This document shows positions 1 to 64,000 of a stretch of DNA of 64,000 nt, in pieces. Under the pieces are notes generated by a model, which was not told the DNA's origin, made no database searches, and saw only the letters and a program-made list of their open reading frames with translations. Every line of letters begins with the position of its first letter. Position 1 is the stretch's first letter. This DNA is from Misgurnus anguillicaudatus (lineage: Eukaryota; Chordata; Actinopteri; Cypriniformes; Cobitidae): assembly GCF_027580225.2 (NCBI RefSeq), contig NC_073355.2, positions 23,401,501 through 23,465,500 of the forward strand, read 5' to 3'. Made by a program: the position numbers and the translations under genes.

Positions 1-321
1 AGATCAGCAAGGCCAAACATATCATTACAGCAGAATCACACTATCTGTTTGTGTCCCTATGTTTATGTGTGTGTGTACCTCAAACACCTCTTACTCTCTG
101 GCTGTTTGGGATTGGGCGGCTTCTACGGCCTTTTCTGCCTGAGCGGATGGGACTGTGATTATCACAACAAATTGTTCTTGCTTAAAATTACAGTTGAGCT
201 CTTATGATAGTTTCTGGGCTAATTTAAGGCAAAAAACTATGAAATCAGCCCCAACAGGGCTTGCAAAAGTCTGTTTGCAGATAATGAAACTAAGTTATTC
301 TACACTGGTGGAGCTAGAGCA
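1..321. other. Unannotated intergenic sequence
   Basis: Unique-looking AT-moderate sequence with a short GT run near 66-77. I see no exon, RNA gene or recognisable transposon end here. Confidence 0.5.
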
Positions 322-1165
322 GTGTCGGCTCGTGACTGCTCATTCGAGGGGCGCAAATTCAAAATAAGTGTTCGGAGTGTCATGTGTTGCTCCTGTTTTC
401 AAAATATGTGTTTGTTGCCTCGTGTGGACCATGTGCATCGCGTGTTTTGTCAGGATAAGTGCCTGCTGCACAAAATCGTTTATGATAAAAGAGACGCTCA
501 CGTTAACAAAATACACGTAAGACACTCCCCTAACAGTAAACTCTGATTTGCCAGATTCTCATGTGAGCGTCTCTTTTATCATAAACCCTTTAGACGCGTC
601 TGCAGCAGGCACTTATTTTCACAAGACACGTGATGCACACAGGATCACTCGACGCGCAGAACACATATTTTGAAATTATGAACCACACAAATGATGGGCT
701 ACATACATATTGTGACGAACTTCGCATCGAGCGCCCTCGAAAAAAGAAGTCACCGGCTGCCACTGGACTAGAGTATTACAGGGGGTGCGCTATAAACCTT
801 AGCAACCACCCAAATTATCCCAAATTATCCTAGCAACATAATAGCAATACCCAAGCAACTGCATATAAATACTCTGGCAATACAGAAATCTCACGTGTGC
901 CAGATATTCACACAATTTCATGTGTTATCAGAGTTTACTGTTAAGGGAGTGTCTTGCATGTATTTAGGGAACGCGAGCGTCTCTTTTATCATAAAAGGTT
1001 TTGACGCGTCTCCCGCAGGCACTTATTTTGACAAAACACATGATGCACACAGGATCTCTCCACACGCATGACACATATTTTGGAAAAGGGAACCACACAC
1101 GTGACAATCCGAACACTTATTATGAATTAGCGCATCCTCGGAAGTGCAGTCACGAGCCGCCACTG
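322..1165. repeat. Cluster of three related repeat units, one inverted
   Basis: Three diverged copies of one unit of roughly 200-260 bp lie close together. Copy 1 (about 322-549) is reversed, copy 2 (about 551-780) and copy 3 (about 905-1165) are forward. Shared landmarks are GAGCGTCTCTTTTATCATAA, GCAGGCACTTAT, ACACATATTTTG and AACACTTATT. A perfect 24-bp inverted pair lies at 478-501 and 563-586. Copies 1 and 3 match over almost their whole length in opposite orientation, so the region can fold back. The family is unnamed here; it is probably a non-autonomous DNA element or a rearranged one. No coding potential is evident. Confidence 0.75.
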
Positions 1166-1465
1166 ATATATAAGTCGCACTGGACTATAAGTCGCAATTA
1201 TTTAGAAAATTATTATTCCTTTTGCGGACATTTTTTTTGTTAAGTCTTTCTCTGTTGTTTTTAATGTTTCAGTTAAAAAAATGTCAGGTGTAGGCTACAG
1301 GAGCAACATATAGCGCCCTCTCGTGGCTGTAGACCGTAATGTTTTCCTTTGGCTCATGTTAGTCAGCATGAATTGATTTTGACATATAAGTCGCACCTGA
1401 CTATAAGTCGCAGGGCCAACCAAACTATGAAAAAAAGTGTGACTTATAGTCCGGAAAATACGGTA
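1163..1465. mobile_element. Non-autonomous DNA element, 'actataagtcgca' family, left end damaged
   Basis: The sequence carries repeated ACTATAAGTCGCA blocks at both sides and a right terminus ending GTCCGGAAAATACGGTA. A second, better preserved copy with both ends lies at about 40740-41052. The left terminus here is missing and runs directly into the preceding repeat cluster. There is no ORF of note. The family is known to me as widespread in fish but I do not assign a superfamily. Confidence 0.65.
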
Positions 1466-4400
1466 TATGGCTTTTTAAAAACTTCTGAAATATGTATTTA
1501 TATTTCCAAGAAATGATGTGTCATATATATTTGTTACAAGTATAAAAAAAAACTCTCATCAAATGTGCCTAATCGCCTCACCCTGTTAAAAAAAAAACAC
1601 ATCAGGATCGTGCTTGCTTTGTCTGTAGTGTAACATAAAGTGCTTCATGTAGTTTGAGAGAGCGCAGTGTTCCTAATGGAGGATACAATAAAATTTGTCT
1701 GAAATTATTCACTTCCTGTCTGTCAATGAAAAGGCTTTTTGAGGATAGAACATAACGGAGACAATTCCTGTTGTAGATCAAACACATCTGTGTATGCCTC
1801 TCGTAAATTCTGGTTGATATAATATAGTATACAGTCCAAGTGCAATAACAGTTATTGCCTGGACTAAGGGAAAATGACTAAAATCTCTCTTCCTGTTTCG
1901 CAGTCATTTTCCATTGAACCCTAATCCTGCCCAAGGGACTTTGTGTGTGTGTGTGTGCACTGCTACCAGAGTTTTGTTTGCCTCGGTCTGGCACATACAT
2001 TGCACACATTGCCCCACATAGTTATGCAATGCATGTCGGTGTGCCTGGGTTTGTCCCTCAGATTCCACATTAATCCCGGAGCATGCTGCCCACAGGAAAT
2101 GACATCATCAGGACGTGGCTTTAAAGAGAGCACCCCTCCGAAGATGAGTCATGAGAAAAATGGTCATACTCATTTTGGGCTCATGAGAAAAGCACACGAG
2201 TTCAAAACAACTTTATATTATTTATAAGCCCAAATGTACTGTATCAGATATCCAATCATAACACCAGTGTTCTTGTTCTAAAGGGAAAAACATGACTCAA
2301 CTGCATGAAGAAAGGAATAAAATGAATTGGTCTCTTTTCCTTATCCAAACGCAAGGGAGGTACTATATAAAACAAGATCATCAGCTTCCATCCTGTCCTG
2401 CAAACTGGATGCCAAATCAGTTTTCCTGCGTGTTGGAAGAAACTTGATCTGGGCTTTGGGGTCGACAAGCCCTGCTGTGTTATGATAAGCATGCCACTGA
2501 CATGAAAGCATGTGGTAGAAAGTTGAGGTTTATAATGGACACCTTTCTGAAAGATTTGTCCTGAAAATCTCTGCACTAAAGAGCTTTAACTGTATATGGT
2601 GTAGACCTGGCATACATGCACAAATCACCACTGTGTCTTGGACGCAGAGTCAGAGCTTGCTTTAATAACCAGTGACTGAAAGTGGGAAAGCTTGGGTTAG
2701 ATAAAAGCACCAGAAATTGGATAAAGCGTGCCATGACTGCATGATACTCATGGCACACATTAAATATCTGCTATATCTTGGACACTGTATGGATGTTTTC
2801 TAAATCTGAGCCCTGAAAATAATTATATATGAAATCTGTCATTTTTACATCACATGAACAAATTTGTTGCTGTTAAATCAAGTTATTTGCTCCAAGTCAT
2901 ATGCTATACATTGTAGCCTATCAACCATCTTGATGCATATTTACGTTCTGAAAGATTTTTGAGAATAAAAGTGACATACACTTTTAGTGTTTTTGTGTCA
3001 CAGCTGGGTGCATATCTGATCAAAAACAGCTATCGTTTATTTGGCATAAATAAGACTTTAAACAATGATTCACTCCCACACTAAACTACAATCCAGCTGG
3101 GAATTGGTTGCTTTGAGGTTTGTATGGAGAAAAATCAAGGCATGCCTTTTGCATCTATGCAGCTTTTATTTACTTCAGTGACAAAAGGGTCAAACTGGCT
3201 ATATACTGTAAGACCCCAGTAAAGATATTATATATATTTTATTTTGGTTAATGTGTCATTGGCATCTCGTATACACAATGAATGTTGTACCAGATCTTCA
3301 TTAATAAAAGAACAGGCCAGACTGCTGTCAGCCTTGGCTATCCGGACAACCATGTGCAAAAACAAGCATCTTGGAAAATACTCAAGTTACACATTTCCAG
3401 TATTTTTGCTAGCGGCAGCTCAGAAATTAAGGGGCGTTTTCAGCACACAGCAGTGCCAACTGGCCATGCCAATCTGCAGAAGAGATGTGTGGCTTTATGT
3501 TTATACAGACCAACTGGACGAGATACCAGCCACCTGCTCTGAACTTAAAGGCATAACTCCTAAGTCTGTTCGCCATTACTATGTCCGCTTTGTTTTGTAT
3601 GACTGGAGTGTCTAGAAATTTCCTGGGGATTAGGACAGACAAATGTCCTGACCCACCAAACACGTCTTTCGGTGTGGCCAAATCTGCAGTTTTCCCGTGG
3701 AATTGGGCTACTTTAAAACTATTGCCATGGGTTGTTTTTTGTGGAAAGATTTTGTTCATCTGCTGTAAATTTTAGACAATGATGTTCTTATTTATAAAAT
3801 CAGACTTTGTTTATAATTACTTTTTATTCAGTGATTTTGTGAGAAGAAATTACATGTAATGCATAAAAGTCAGTGTTAAATGTGTATGTTAGGCATAGGA
3901 GTGCCATATTTTGAGTCTTGGCGTTTGGCCTAAGGTCATTGGGCTATTTTTTAGGCAAGTTTTGATTGGCCAGTGGGATGGATTTTTTATGCAGACCTGA
4001 CAACCCTGATACCTTTGTGTGTGTGCACGTGTGCTCCTGTTAAGCTCCACAAAGCAGATAATTGAAAAATCTGCTCTCAATGCTGTCTAGCTCTAGTTTC
4101 AGATCTTACCAACTTTTGCACTTTATAGGTTAGGGATGAAAACTCAATTTTTTTGACACAAATGCCAGTAGCTCATATTTTTTTGTACTGCTTTGAAAGA
4201 CCATGAAGCATGGCGTTGTGTTACTTATGTCAAATACATTTAGGAAACACCTAAATTTTATTTTAAAATTATGTAGAATGAGTGCATGTTTATACACTTT
4301 TGTTAGTTGTTAGTTCTTGTTGTCAGTTATTTTCTACTTTTTAAAGAAATAAACAAAAAATAATTGCGATATCTTTTACCTAAAATCTAATACACATTTT

Positions 4401-4821
4401 TTTAACAATAAAAAACAACAGTAAATAAATATGATAAGCAGTTGTTTTGCTCTCTTTATTATCAACTAATACCATAAACATGACAAATGTGAAAAACAGT
4501 AAGAAAGTAAACTTTACCATATCACAGTACAATCTGTTTTTTCTTTTTTTCTTTTTTATTGGGATTTCAAATGTACATACAAAACAGGCCTGCAATAGAA
4601 AAAATAAACCACAATTGTCAAAGGCAGACACATTGCACCATAAACATTTACAGTTCAAATATGAAAATACAAAGAAATAAATTAAATAATATAATTAATG
4701 AAAATAAATAAATAAAAATAATTAAAGAAGGAAAAAAATAACTAATGGTAAAAATAAATAATTAAATAATAAAGCCACACGAATTTCTGCGACAGCTCTC
4801 TGACGCATGATATTTACGTCA
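1466..4821. other. Intergenic sequence upstream of septin-9
   Basis: About 3.4 kb with no supported gene. Open frames here are short and lack splice context or recognisable domains. A strongly A/T-rich stretch with TAAATAA-like runs covers about 4380-4770. Regulatory elements cannot be excluded by eye. Confidence 0.5.
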
Positions 4822-4935
4822 GTGTCCGAAATCGCTCACTCATTTTCATTTGCTTCTTCCCCATATAGTGGACTCAATTGGCATTCCCCATATAGGGAAT
4901 AGTGAATGAGTGAACGAGGGAACGGTTTCAGACAC
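4822..4935. mobile_element. Short MITE next to the septin-9 promoter
   Basis: The left end GTGTCCGAAATCGCTCACTC and the right end finishing GTTTCAGACAC are imperfect inverted repeats, with AATGAGTGAACGAG on the inner right side. The core contains CCCCATATAG twice. The 114-bp element has no coding capacity. It ends about 90 bp upstream of the first candidate start codon, so it lies within or next to the core promoter. Confidence 0.55.
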
Positions 4936-5026
4936 AGCTAATGTTTCGAACTTCGTTTCCCATAAATCACAGCGCTCAACTCAAGGAGTCACGTGACCAA
5001 GTCGCGAGCGTTCTCCAGCAGCAACT
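4936..5026 (+). promoter_or_regulatory. Probable septin-9 proximal promoter / 5' leader
   Basis: This CpG-richer block lies just upstream of the first-exon candidates. It holds a palindromic E-box, TCACGTGACC, at 4989-4998 (USF/TFE-type site) and a TTTCCCATAA stretch of the kind seen in ZNF143-type promoters. No TATA box is seen, which fits a housekeeping-type promoter. The exact start site cannot be placed from sequence alone. Confidence 0.5.
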
Positions 5027-5060
5027 ATGCTCACGAGACATCTGAAGCGCGTGAAGTCAG
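5027..5060 (+). CDS. septin9: Septin-9 alternative first coding exon, candidate A
   Basis: An ATG at 5027 with A at -3 opens the peptide MLTRHLKRVKS and reaches a donor (CAG then GTATTT) at 5061. The exon ends one base into a codon, the phase required by the acceptor at 6384, and would give ...VKS-ALKRSF. This resembles the design of human septin-9 isoforms, where different first exons join the same ALKRSF exon. If this donor is not used, the same ATG makes a 13-codon upstream frame that stops at 5066-5068, ahead of candidate B. The two versions are mutually exclusive; either could be the main one. Confidence 0.45.
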
Positions 5061-5088
5061 GTATTTGAATTACAGAAAGCTGAAAACC

Positions 5089-59140
<54,052 letters not shown>

Positions 59141-60475
59141 CACCCCCCACCTGAATCCCCCTTCCTCCCCAATCCCCAACCCCTCATTCACCTTACACTC
59201 CACTCCTCCCCTTCCATCAGCTATGGACTGAGGTGAAGAGGTCCATCAAGAGAAGCACATAATGACTTTACCTCTCAAAAACGCCAGCACAACGTCCTTA
59301 AACCTTCCAAGCATTTTTGTTCTGGCACCAGAGACCCGGGGCTCTCAGAAATGACTCTGATTTGCCTGTTAAAAGAGCTTCACTATATATAGCATGTGTT
59401 TGATGCTTCAGGTCTGTGTGCAGATGCTGGGTAGGAGGCGGCTTCTGATTGGTCAAACTGTGCAAGCTCTTTACATGCAGATCATGCCTGTGTTTGGCCT
59501 TTCCATCCTCATTTTTCACAAATATTTTACTGGGGTTTTCTCAAAAATACTCCTTTTTATGTGATTTGTCAACTGTTTTATTAATATTTATGCTTGATTT
59601 TGAGCGGGGCGCATTAGAGGCGAAGTCACCAGGGCTTACATGTCAAAACCTCGTTTCCATTTTGCATTCGTTTCAGCTCTTTAGCACAGTAAAGTTTGGA
59701 GGTTTTACAGGTTATTTGGTCTCTTTTTGACAATGCCATCATGTCAGATGCACAGGAAACATGTTGTGCCATTGGTCTTGCTGTTTTAAATGTGGATTAA
59801 AGGAACCCCTGGTGCCTTATTAAAACCGTAATGGGTGGAATCACAGGGTTAGGATTTGTATTCGCATGTCCCCATGTTCACACTAATACTCTGTGTCAAA
59901 CGTGAATAGATCTGAACTGATCCATGGATACAATCAATCTTATTTATTGTTGAATGTGATCTGGACTGTGGTTTAAACCGGGTAGGAAAACAGCAGAACA
60001 TTTGGACAGCATTTAAAAATGTCGCAGTCCACCTTTAATGAATCGAACTTTAGTTTTATGTGGAAAAATTTAGTGCCTATTGTTTTACTTACAGTCCTAC
60101 TCATATTCTCGTGTGTGGATATGTGGATACATACACCATTTAGACAGTTTTTCGTTGTCATTTGTCTTGTTTTCTTCTAGCTCGGAGGAAAGGGCCTGCA
60201 GGAGAAAAACTTTAAACAGTGCCAAGATTTCTAAGTGCCTGAATTTTTTTAAGATTCCTGCCATGTCTGATGAAGAGCCGCTTTTTAAAACGGCTCAGGC
60301 TTTGTCCTCATGTGCAAAACCCTTCATAAATGCTCATCATTGGGAAAATATCTTTGTTTTGTCCTGTGCTGTATATTCATAGTGATTAATTTTTTGTATT
60401 GCAATACAGAGTAACACAAATAACTTTGATATCCTGGTATTTTAAAGAAATAAAGATTTAAATGGAAAAATAATT
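59141..60475 (+). other. septin9: Septin-9 3' untranslated region (probable)
   Basis: Transposon-free sequence follows the stop to a poly(A) signal about 1.3 kb downstream. Open frames inside are short and not recognised. The true end is inferred from the signal. Confidence 0.6.
60449..60454 (+). promoter_or_regulatory. Poly(A) signal AATAAA
   Basis: AATAAA is followed after about 20-60 bases by GT-richer sequence (TTATTGTG, GATGTGTCC, GTTGTGATGG). Another AATAAA is at 60639-60644 and a further one near 60883, so longer 3' ends are possible. Confidence 0.6.
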
Positions 60476-60939
60476 ATTGTGCAATGATTAATGATGTGTC
60501 CAGACGTTGTGATGGCATAATTGATGTGGTACTGTAAAAGTATTGGTTGAACAATTAGTTACTATAAAATTAGTCTATAAAACTATACACTATAATTACT
60601 GTAGGTTCAATTATGGTGTTCAATTAAATGGTGTTATTAATAAAGCCATATAATTTTGACATATACAAATCCTCTTTTAGATCTGTATGAAAATGGCTTC
60701 TAGCAGCCACATTGTATTAGACATGCAAAAATAAGTATTTGACACATCAGCATATTTATCATTAAGGGGATTTCTAAGTGCCCTATTGACACAAAATTTC
60801 CACCAGATGTAGCCATCAAGCCAACTGTTAAATTCATACAAAGAATTCAGAACATTTAAGTATACAAGTTGAGTCATAATAAATAAAGTATTAAACCACT
60901 GGAGTCATTGATTACTTTAATGTTGAATGTATGAGCTTT

Positions 60940-61053
60940 TCAGAACTTGAAGATGATGGCATCTTAATATGAACTTGTTTGTGTCCAACTGAAAAAGATA
61001 ACAAGGGTGAGTAAATTATGAGAGTATAAAGTTTTGGTGAATTATACCTTTAA
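60940..61053. repeat. Fragment of the 'atagttcaccc' TTAA MITE (right end)
   Basis: GGGTGAGTAAATTATGAGAG then GGTGAATTATACCTTTAA matches the reverse end of the family seen at 34645 and 63787, with decay. Confidence 0.6.
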
Positions 61054-61164
61054 CCGCTTACTTGAATGAAGCCTCTTACAGTAGTATGTCTCTGTACTGT
61101 GTTGCATCAGGCTGCACTTGTGTCTCTTCAGCTCAGTGAAGAGGTGATTTCCCAACCCCATCAT

Positions 61165-62772
61165 ACGAATGAATGAATGAATGAATGATTTATTTCAGAC
61201 TGACAGTCAACACAGTCAACACAGTTGAGCTAACAAGCAACCAAATATATGCTTCAGTCTGAAACAGGTGTAGGCTGAAGCCCTTGCTTATAATGCCTAC
61301 CCTTTTTAAACATCATATTTAACCACATAAAAATAAAATAATAAGATAAAAAAAAATGTATTACCCTATACCATGTTATCAATCAAATACTGATAAAATT
61401 ATAAACATTAATTTTGCATATGCATACAGTTTCATAATCCAAAATTCAACAAAGCAATTTGTTCAGTTATCACTCTTTAACTAGTTTCATATAGTTTCAG
61501 TGCATTATTTTTAAATAATTTCTTTAATTTACTAAGTGTCCCACATTTTTTTAATTCATCATCACAGTTGTTCCATAGATTTACACCTTTTACCGACAGG
61601 CAATGGTATTTTGCGTTGGTCCTCACTTGTTTCTTTTTAAATACACAATATCCTCTTAAGTCATGTTGACATTCTCTTACTGTAAACAACCCTTGGATAC
61701 TTTCTGGCAATTGTTGTTTTTTTGCTTTATACATGATTTGTAATGTTTTTAGTTCTACTAATTCTTTGAGCTTTAGAGCCTTTAATTCAATAAATAGGGA
61801 GTTTGTTGGCTCCCTATAGTTGGTTTTTTTCACGATTCGTATTGCTCTCTTTTGCAGTTGAAATATTGGATTGATATTTGTTTTATAAGTATTTCCCCAT
61901 ACTTCCACACAATAATTAATGTATGGAAGCACTAGGGAACAATACAGTGTATATAAGGATTTTTCATTTAAGAAATCTTTAACTTTATATAATATTGCAA
62001 CAGACTTTGAAATCTTATTCTTAATATAAGATATATGGGGCTTCCAATTTAGGTTATTGTCTATAACCACCCCAAGAAATTTAATTGTTGACACCCTTTC
62101 TATTTCAACTTCATTAATCATTAATTTACTTATTGTGTTTGATAAACGATTACCAAACACAATAAATTTCGTTTTGCTTGTATTTAATGTTAATTTATTC
62201 AAATCAAACCAGTCTTTTAGCAATACCATTTCTTTTTCCATTGTATCCAAAAGTTGTTTCAGATTATCACCAGAACAAAATACATTTGTATCATCAGCAA
62301 ATAATATCAATTGTAATACTTTGGAAACCTCACATATATCATTAATATATAACAAAAAAAGCAATGGGCCCAGCACAGAGCCTTGGGGAACCCCACATGT
62401 CACCTTCAACATTTGTGACTTGCAATTGTCTATTTGTACATATTGATACCTTTCCTTTAAGTAATTACTTATCCAAGAGTGTGCCACTCCTCTTACTCCA
62501 TATTTTTGTAGTTTTTCTAGTAAAATGTCATGGTCGACAGTGTCGAATGCTTTTTTAAGATCTAAAAAAACCCCAACTGTGTATTGTTTATTTTCTATTG
62601 CATTAGATATTTTCTCCACCAATTCTATTAATGCATGTGAGGTTGTTCTGTTACTTCTAAACCCATATTGTTGATTGCTTATTATGTTGTATTTTATAAC
62701 AAAATCATTTAATCTTATGTAGAATAATTTTTCCAATATTTTTGAAAACTGTGAAAGCAAAGAAACAGGGAC
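61165..62772 (-). mobile_element. 5'-truncated LINE (non-LTR retrotransposon) reverse transcriptase
   Basis: Read on the minus strand, an open frame to 61477 (about 430 codons from the LINE start) carries a reverse transcriptase: PVSLLSQFSKILEKLF, GVFLDLKKAFDTVDHDILLE, GVPQGSVLGPLLFLLYINDI and the catalytic FADD, followed by LTLNTSKTKFIVFG and a LPYINYCVEVWG thumb-like region. No endonuclease domain is present because the 5' part is missing; the first codons of the open frame (MGGGKCIFV) are flanking DNA. The 3' side ends near (GAAT)n at 61165-61188, a microsatellite tail typical of CR1/L2/Rex1-like LINEs. The frame is uninterrupted, suggesting a fairly recent insertion, but the copy cannot be complete. 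Confidence 0.92.
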
Positions 62773-63786
62773 AAAGATACATTTCCCCCCTCCCAATCCG
62801 GCTCAAAATGGAGATGCCCTCAAAATGGCGCCCCTCTTTCTCACCTTCAGGGAAGCAGATGGCACCCTGCGTTGCCCGTGCCACATCTCTACGCCATTCT
62901 TTCTCTGCCCATCCCACAGAACTCTAAATTTCTTCTCTCATGTATCCCACGAAATAAATAAGCGAGGCATCTGTTACCCACTAGTCTGTTTGTTATCCCT
63001 CCTCCTCCTCTCTGTTCCTCTCTGCTCCTCCCTCTTGTTATTTACAGCGGCAGTGCTTTTGCATAATGCTGTAATTAAATTAACTGCCATTTCAATGAGC
63101 TAAGTTTGTCTCTGGATGCCCACTTCATGGATGTGTGAGAGACCTCTGAGTGCACTTCCTAGTGGGCAAAGCTCTCGTTGTTTACAAAGCACTGAACTCT
63201 AAACGTGCCATTTATTTTGCCCCAAGGACTAGTACTCTCTGGATCTTCTTGCTGGTCACATGTCACTTTGCTTCCATTAATATGTATGCTGTCAATATAT
63301 GCTGGCCTGACTTCACATTTTGTAAAAATGTAACTACAGGTTATGCTCAGAGATGTTAATACGTGTTTCTCACAATTACATCCCACCACAGCTCTATCCG
63401 TAAAACACAAAAACTACTTCATCAACACCTGATTCAATCCAGTATATGACCCTTACAAACTAGATGTCATTTAGCATTAATATTTAACGTAATAACACAA
63501 AACTGTTACTGCGATCATTAACTGTCAACCTAAAAACAATCAATAGTGTGGGCAAAAAACAAACTTAATAATGCACCTTAGCTTCTGTATCTATCAAAAA
63601 TGGTCCATATCACTGGGGTGGTGGTACCCTTTCAAAAAGTACATATTGATACCCATTGTACATAGTCTAACTGTACCTAAATGTTACGTATTAGGACTTA
63701 TCTGAAGGTTACTGCCTCAGTGACAGCTATGAGACTTTTTTTAACCTTTTTTCTGACAGTGTAGAACTGTGAGGGGGATGAGTTAA
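62773..63786. other. Intergenic sequence downstream of septin-9
   Basis: No gene is supported. A stretch around 63040-63110 with TTTGCATAATGCTGTAATTA is reminiscent of conserved enhancers with POU and homeobox sites. The rest is unremarkable. Confidence 0.4.
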
Positions 63787-64000
63787 AGGGATAGTTCACC
63801 CAAAAGTCATTTACTCGCTCTCATGTTGTTACAAACCTGTACAGTAGACATTTCTGTGTTCTGATGAACATGAAAGAAGATATTTTGTATTCAAACCGTT
63901 TGTGAGCCCCGCTTACTTCCATAGTATTATTTTTCCTACTATAGAAGTGAATGGGGCTCACAAATGGTTTGGTTACAAACATTCCTCAAATTATCTTCCT
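63787..64000. mobile_element. TTAA MITE, cut by the window end
   Basis: AGGGATAGTTCACCCAAAAG after TTAA, then CATTTACTCGCTCTCATGTT and GTTACAAACCTGTACAG, is the left part of a very common cyprinid MITE. The central GAGCCCCGC...AATGGGGCTCAC pair can fold. The right end lies beyond the window. Confidence 0.8.

Noticed and set aside
4380..4770. A/T-rich region as a replication origin or scaffold attachment site
   Set aside because: Base composition alone does not support either; AT-rich blocks are common in fish intergenic DNA.
62773..62796. MGGGKCIFV as the true start of the LINE protein
   Set aside because: These codons are flanking DNA at the truncation point; LINE similarity starts at PVSLLSQF.

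Overview
The window is vertebrate nuclear DNA, almost certainly from a teleost and probably a cyprinid: one gene with consensus GT-AG introns, interspersed hAT- and TTAA-type elements of the kinds common in carp and zebrafish genomes, tetranucleotide and dinucleotide satellites, and a 5'-truncated LINE. There is no prokaryotic or viral gene organisation.

One protein-coding gene can be supported, septin-9, on the + strand from about 5.0 to 60.5 kb. I placed eleven coding exons by consensus splice sites, unbroken reading phase and agreement with the septin-9 family: 5089-5113 (or 5027-5060), 6384-7061, 40419-40613, 44807-44935, 46739-46820, 46925-47062, 52319-52436, 54914-55009, 55108-55204, 56278-56329 and 59008-59140. 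Joined, they give an open frame of 581 codons including the stop (580 residues; human septin-9 is about 586). The N-terminal half is a disordered basic/proline-rich region, followed by a septin GTPase domain with P-loop, DTPG and AKAD motifs and the septin unique element. Septins assemble with other septins into filaments on actin, microtubules and membranes.

Layout: 1-4821 upstream intergenic DNA with an inverted/direct repeat cluster and a non-autonomous element; 4822-5113 promoter and first exon; 5114-40418 the large N-terminal exon and a 33.4-kb intron filled with nested transposons; 40419-59140 the GTPase exons, separated by introns holding further MITEs, a 2.85-kb pyrimidine-strand satellite (47990-50840) and a long (TA)n tract; 59141 to about 60475 the 3' UTR; then intergenic DNA with a reverse-strand LINE reverse transcriptase (about 61165-62772) and AT-rich sequence.

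The most useful second-look items are: candidate alternative first exons whose donor phase fits the next exon (5027-5113, 27922-28006, 23980-24049); an internal start at 40463 resembling the short human isoforms; a near-perfect inverted repeat with arms of about 252 bp (16057-16575); a perfect 35-bp stem hairpin in a MITE (43614-43702); stacked hAT insertions dated relative to each other by intact 8-bp target duplications; and a higher-order 220-bp period in the intronic satellite. I see no undescribed multi-gene system. All calls come from reading the sequence; no database search was run.
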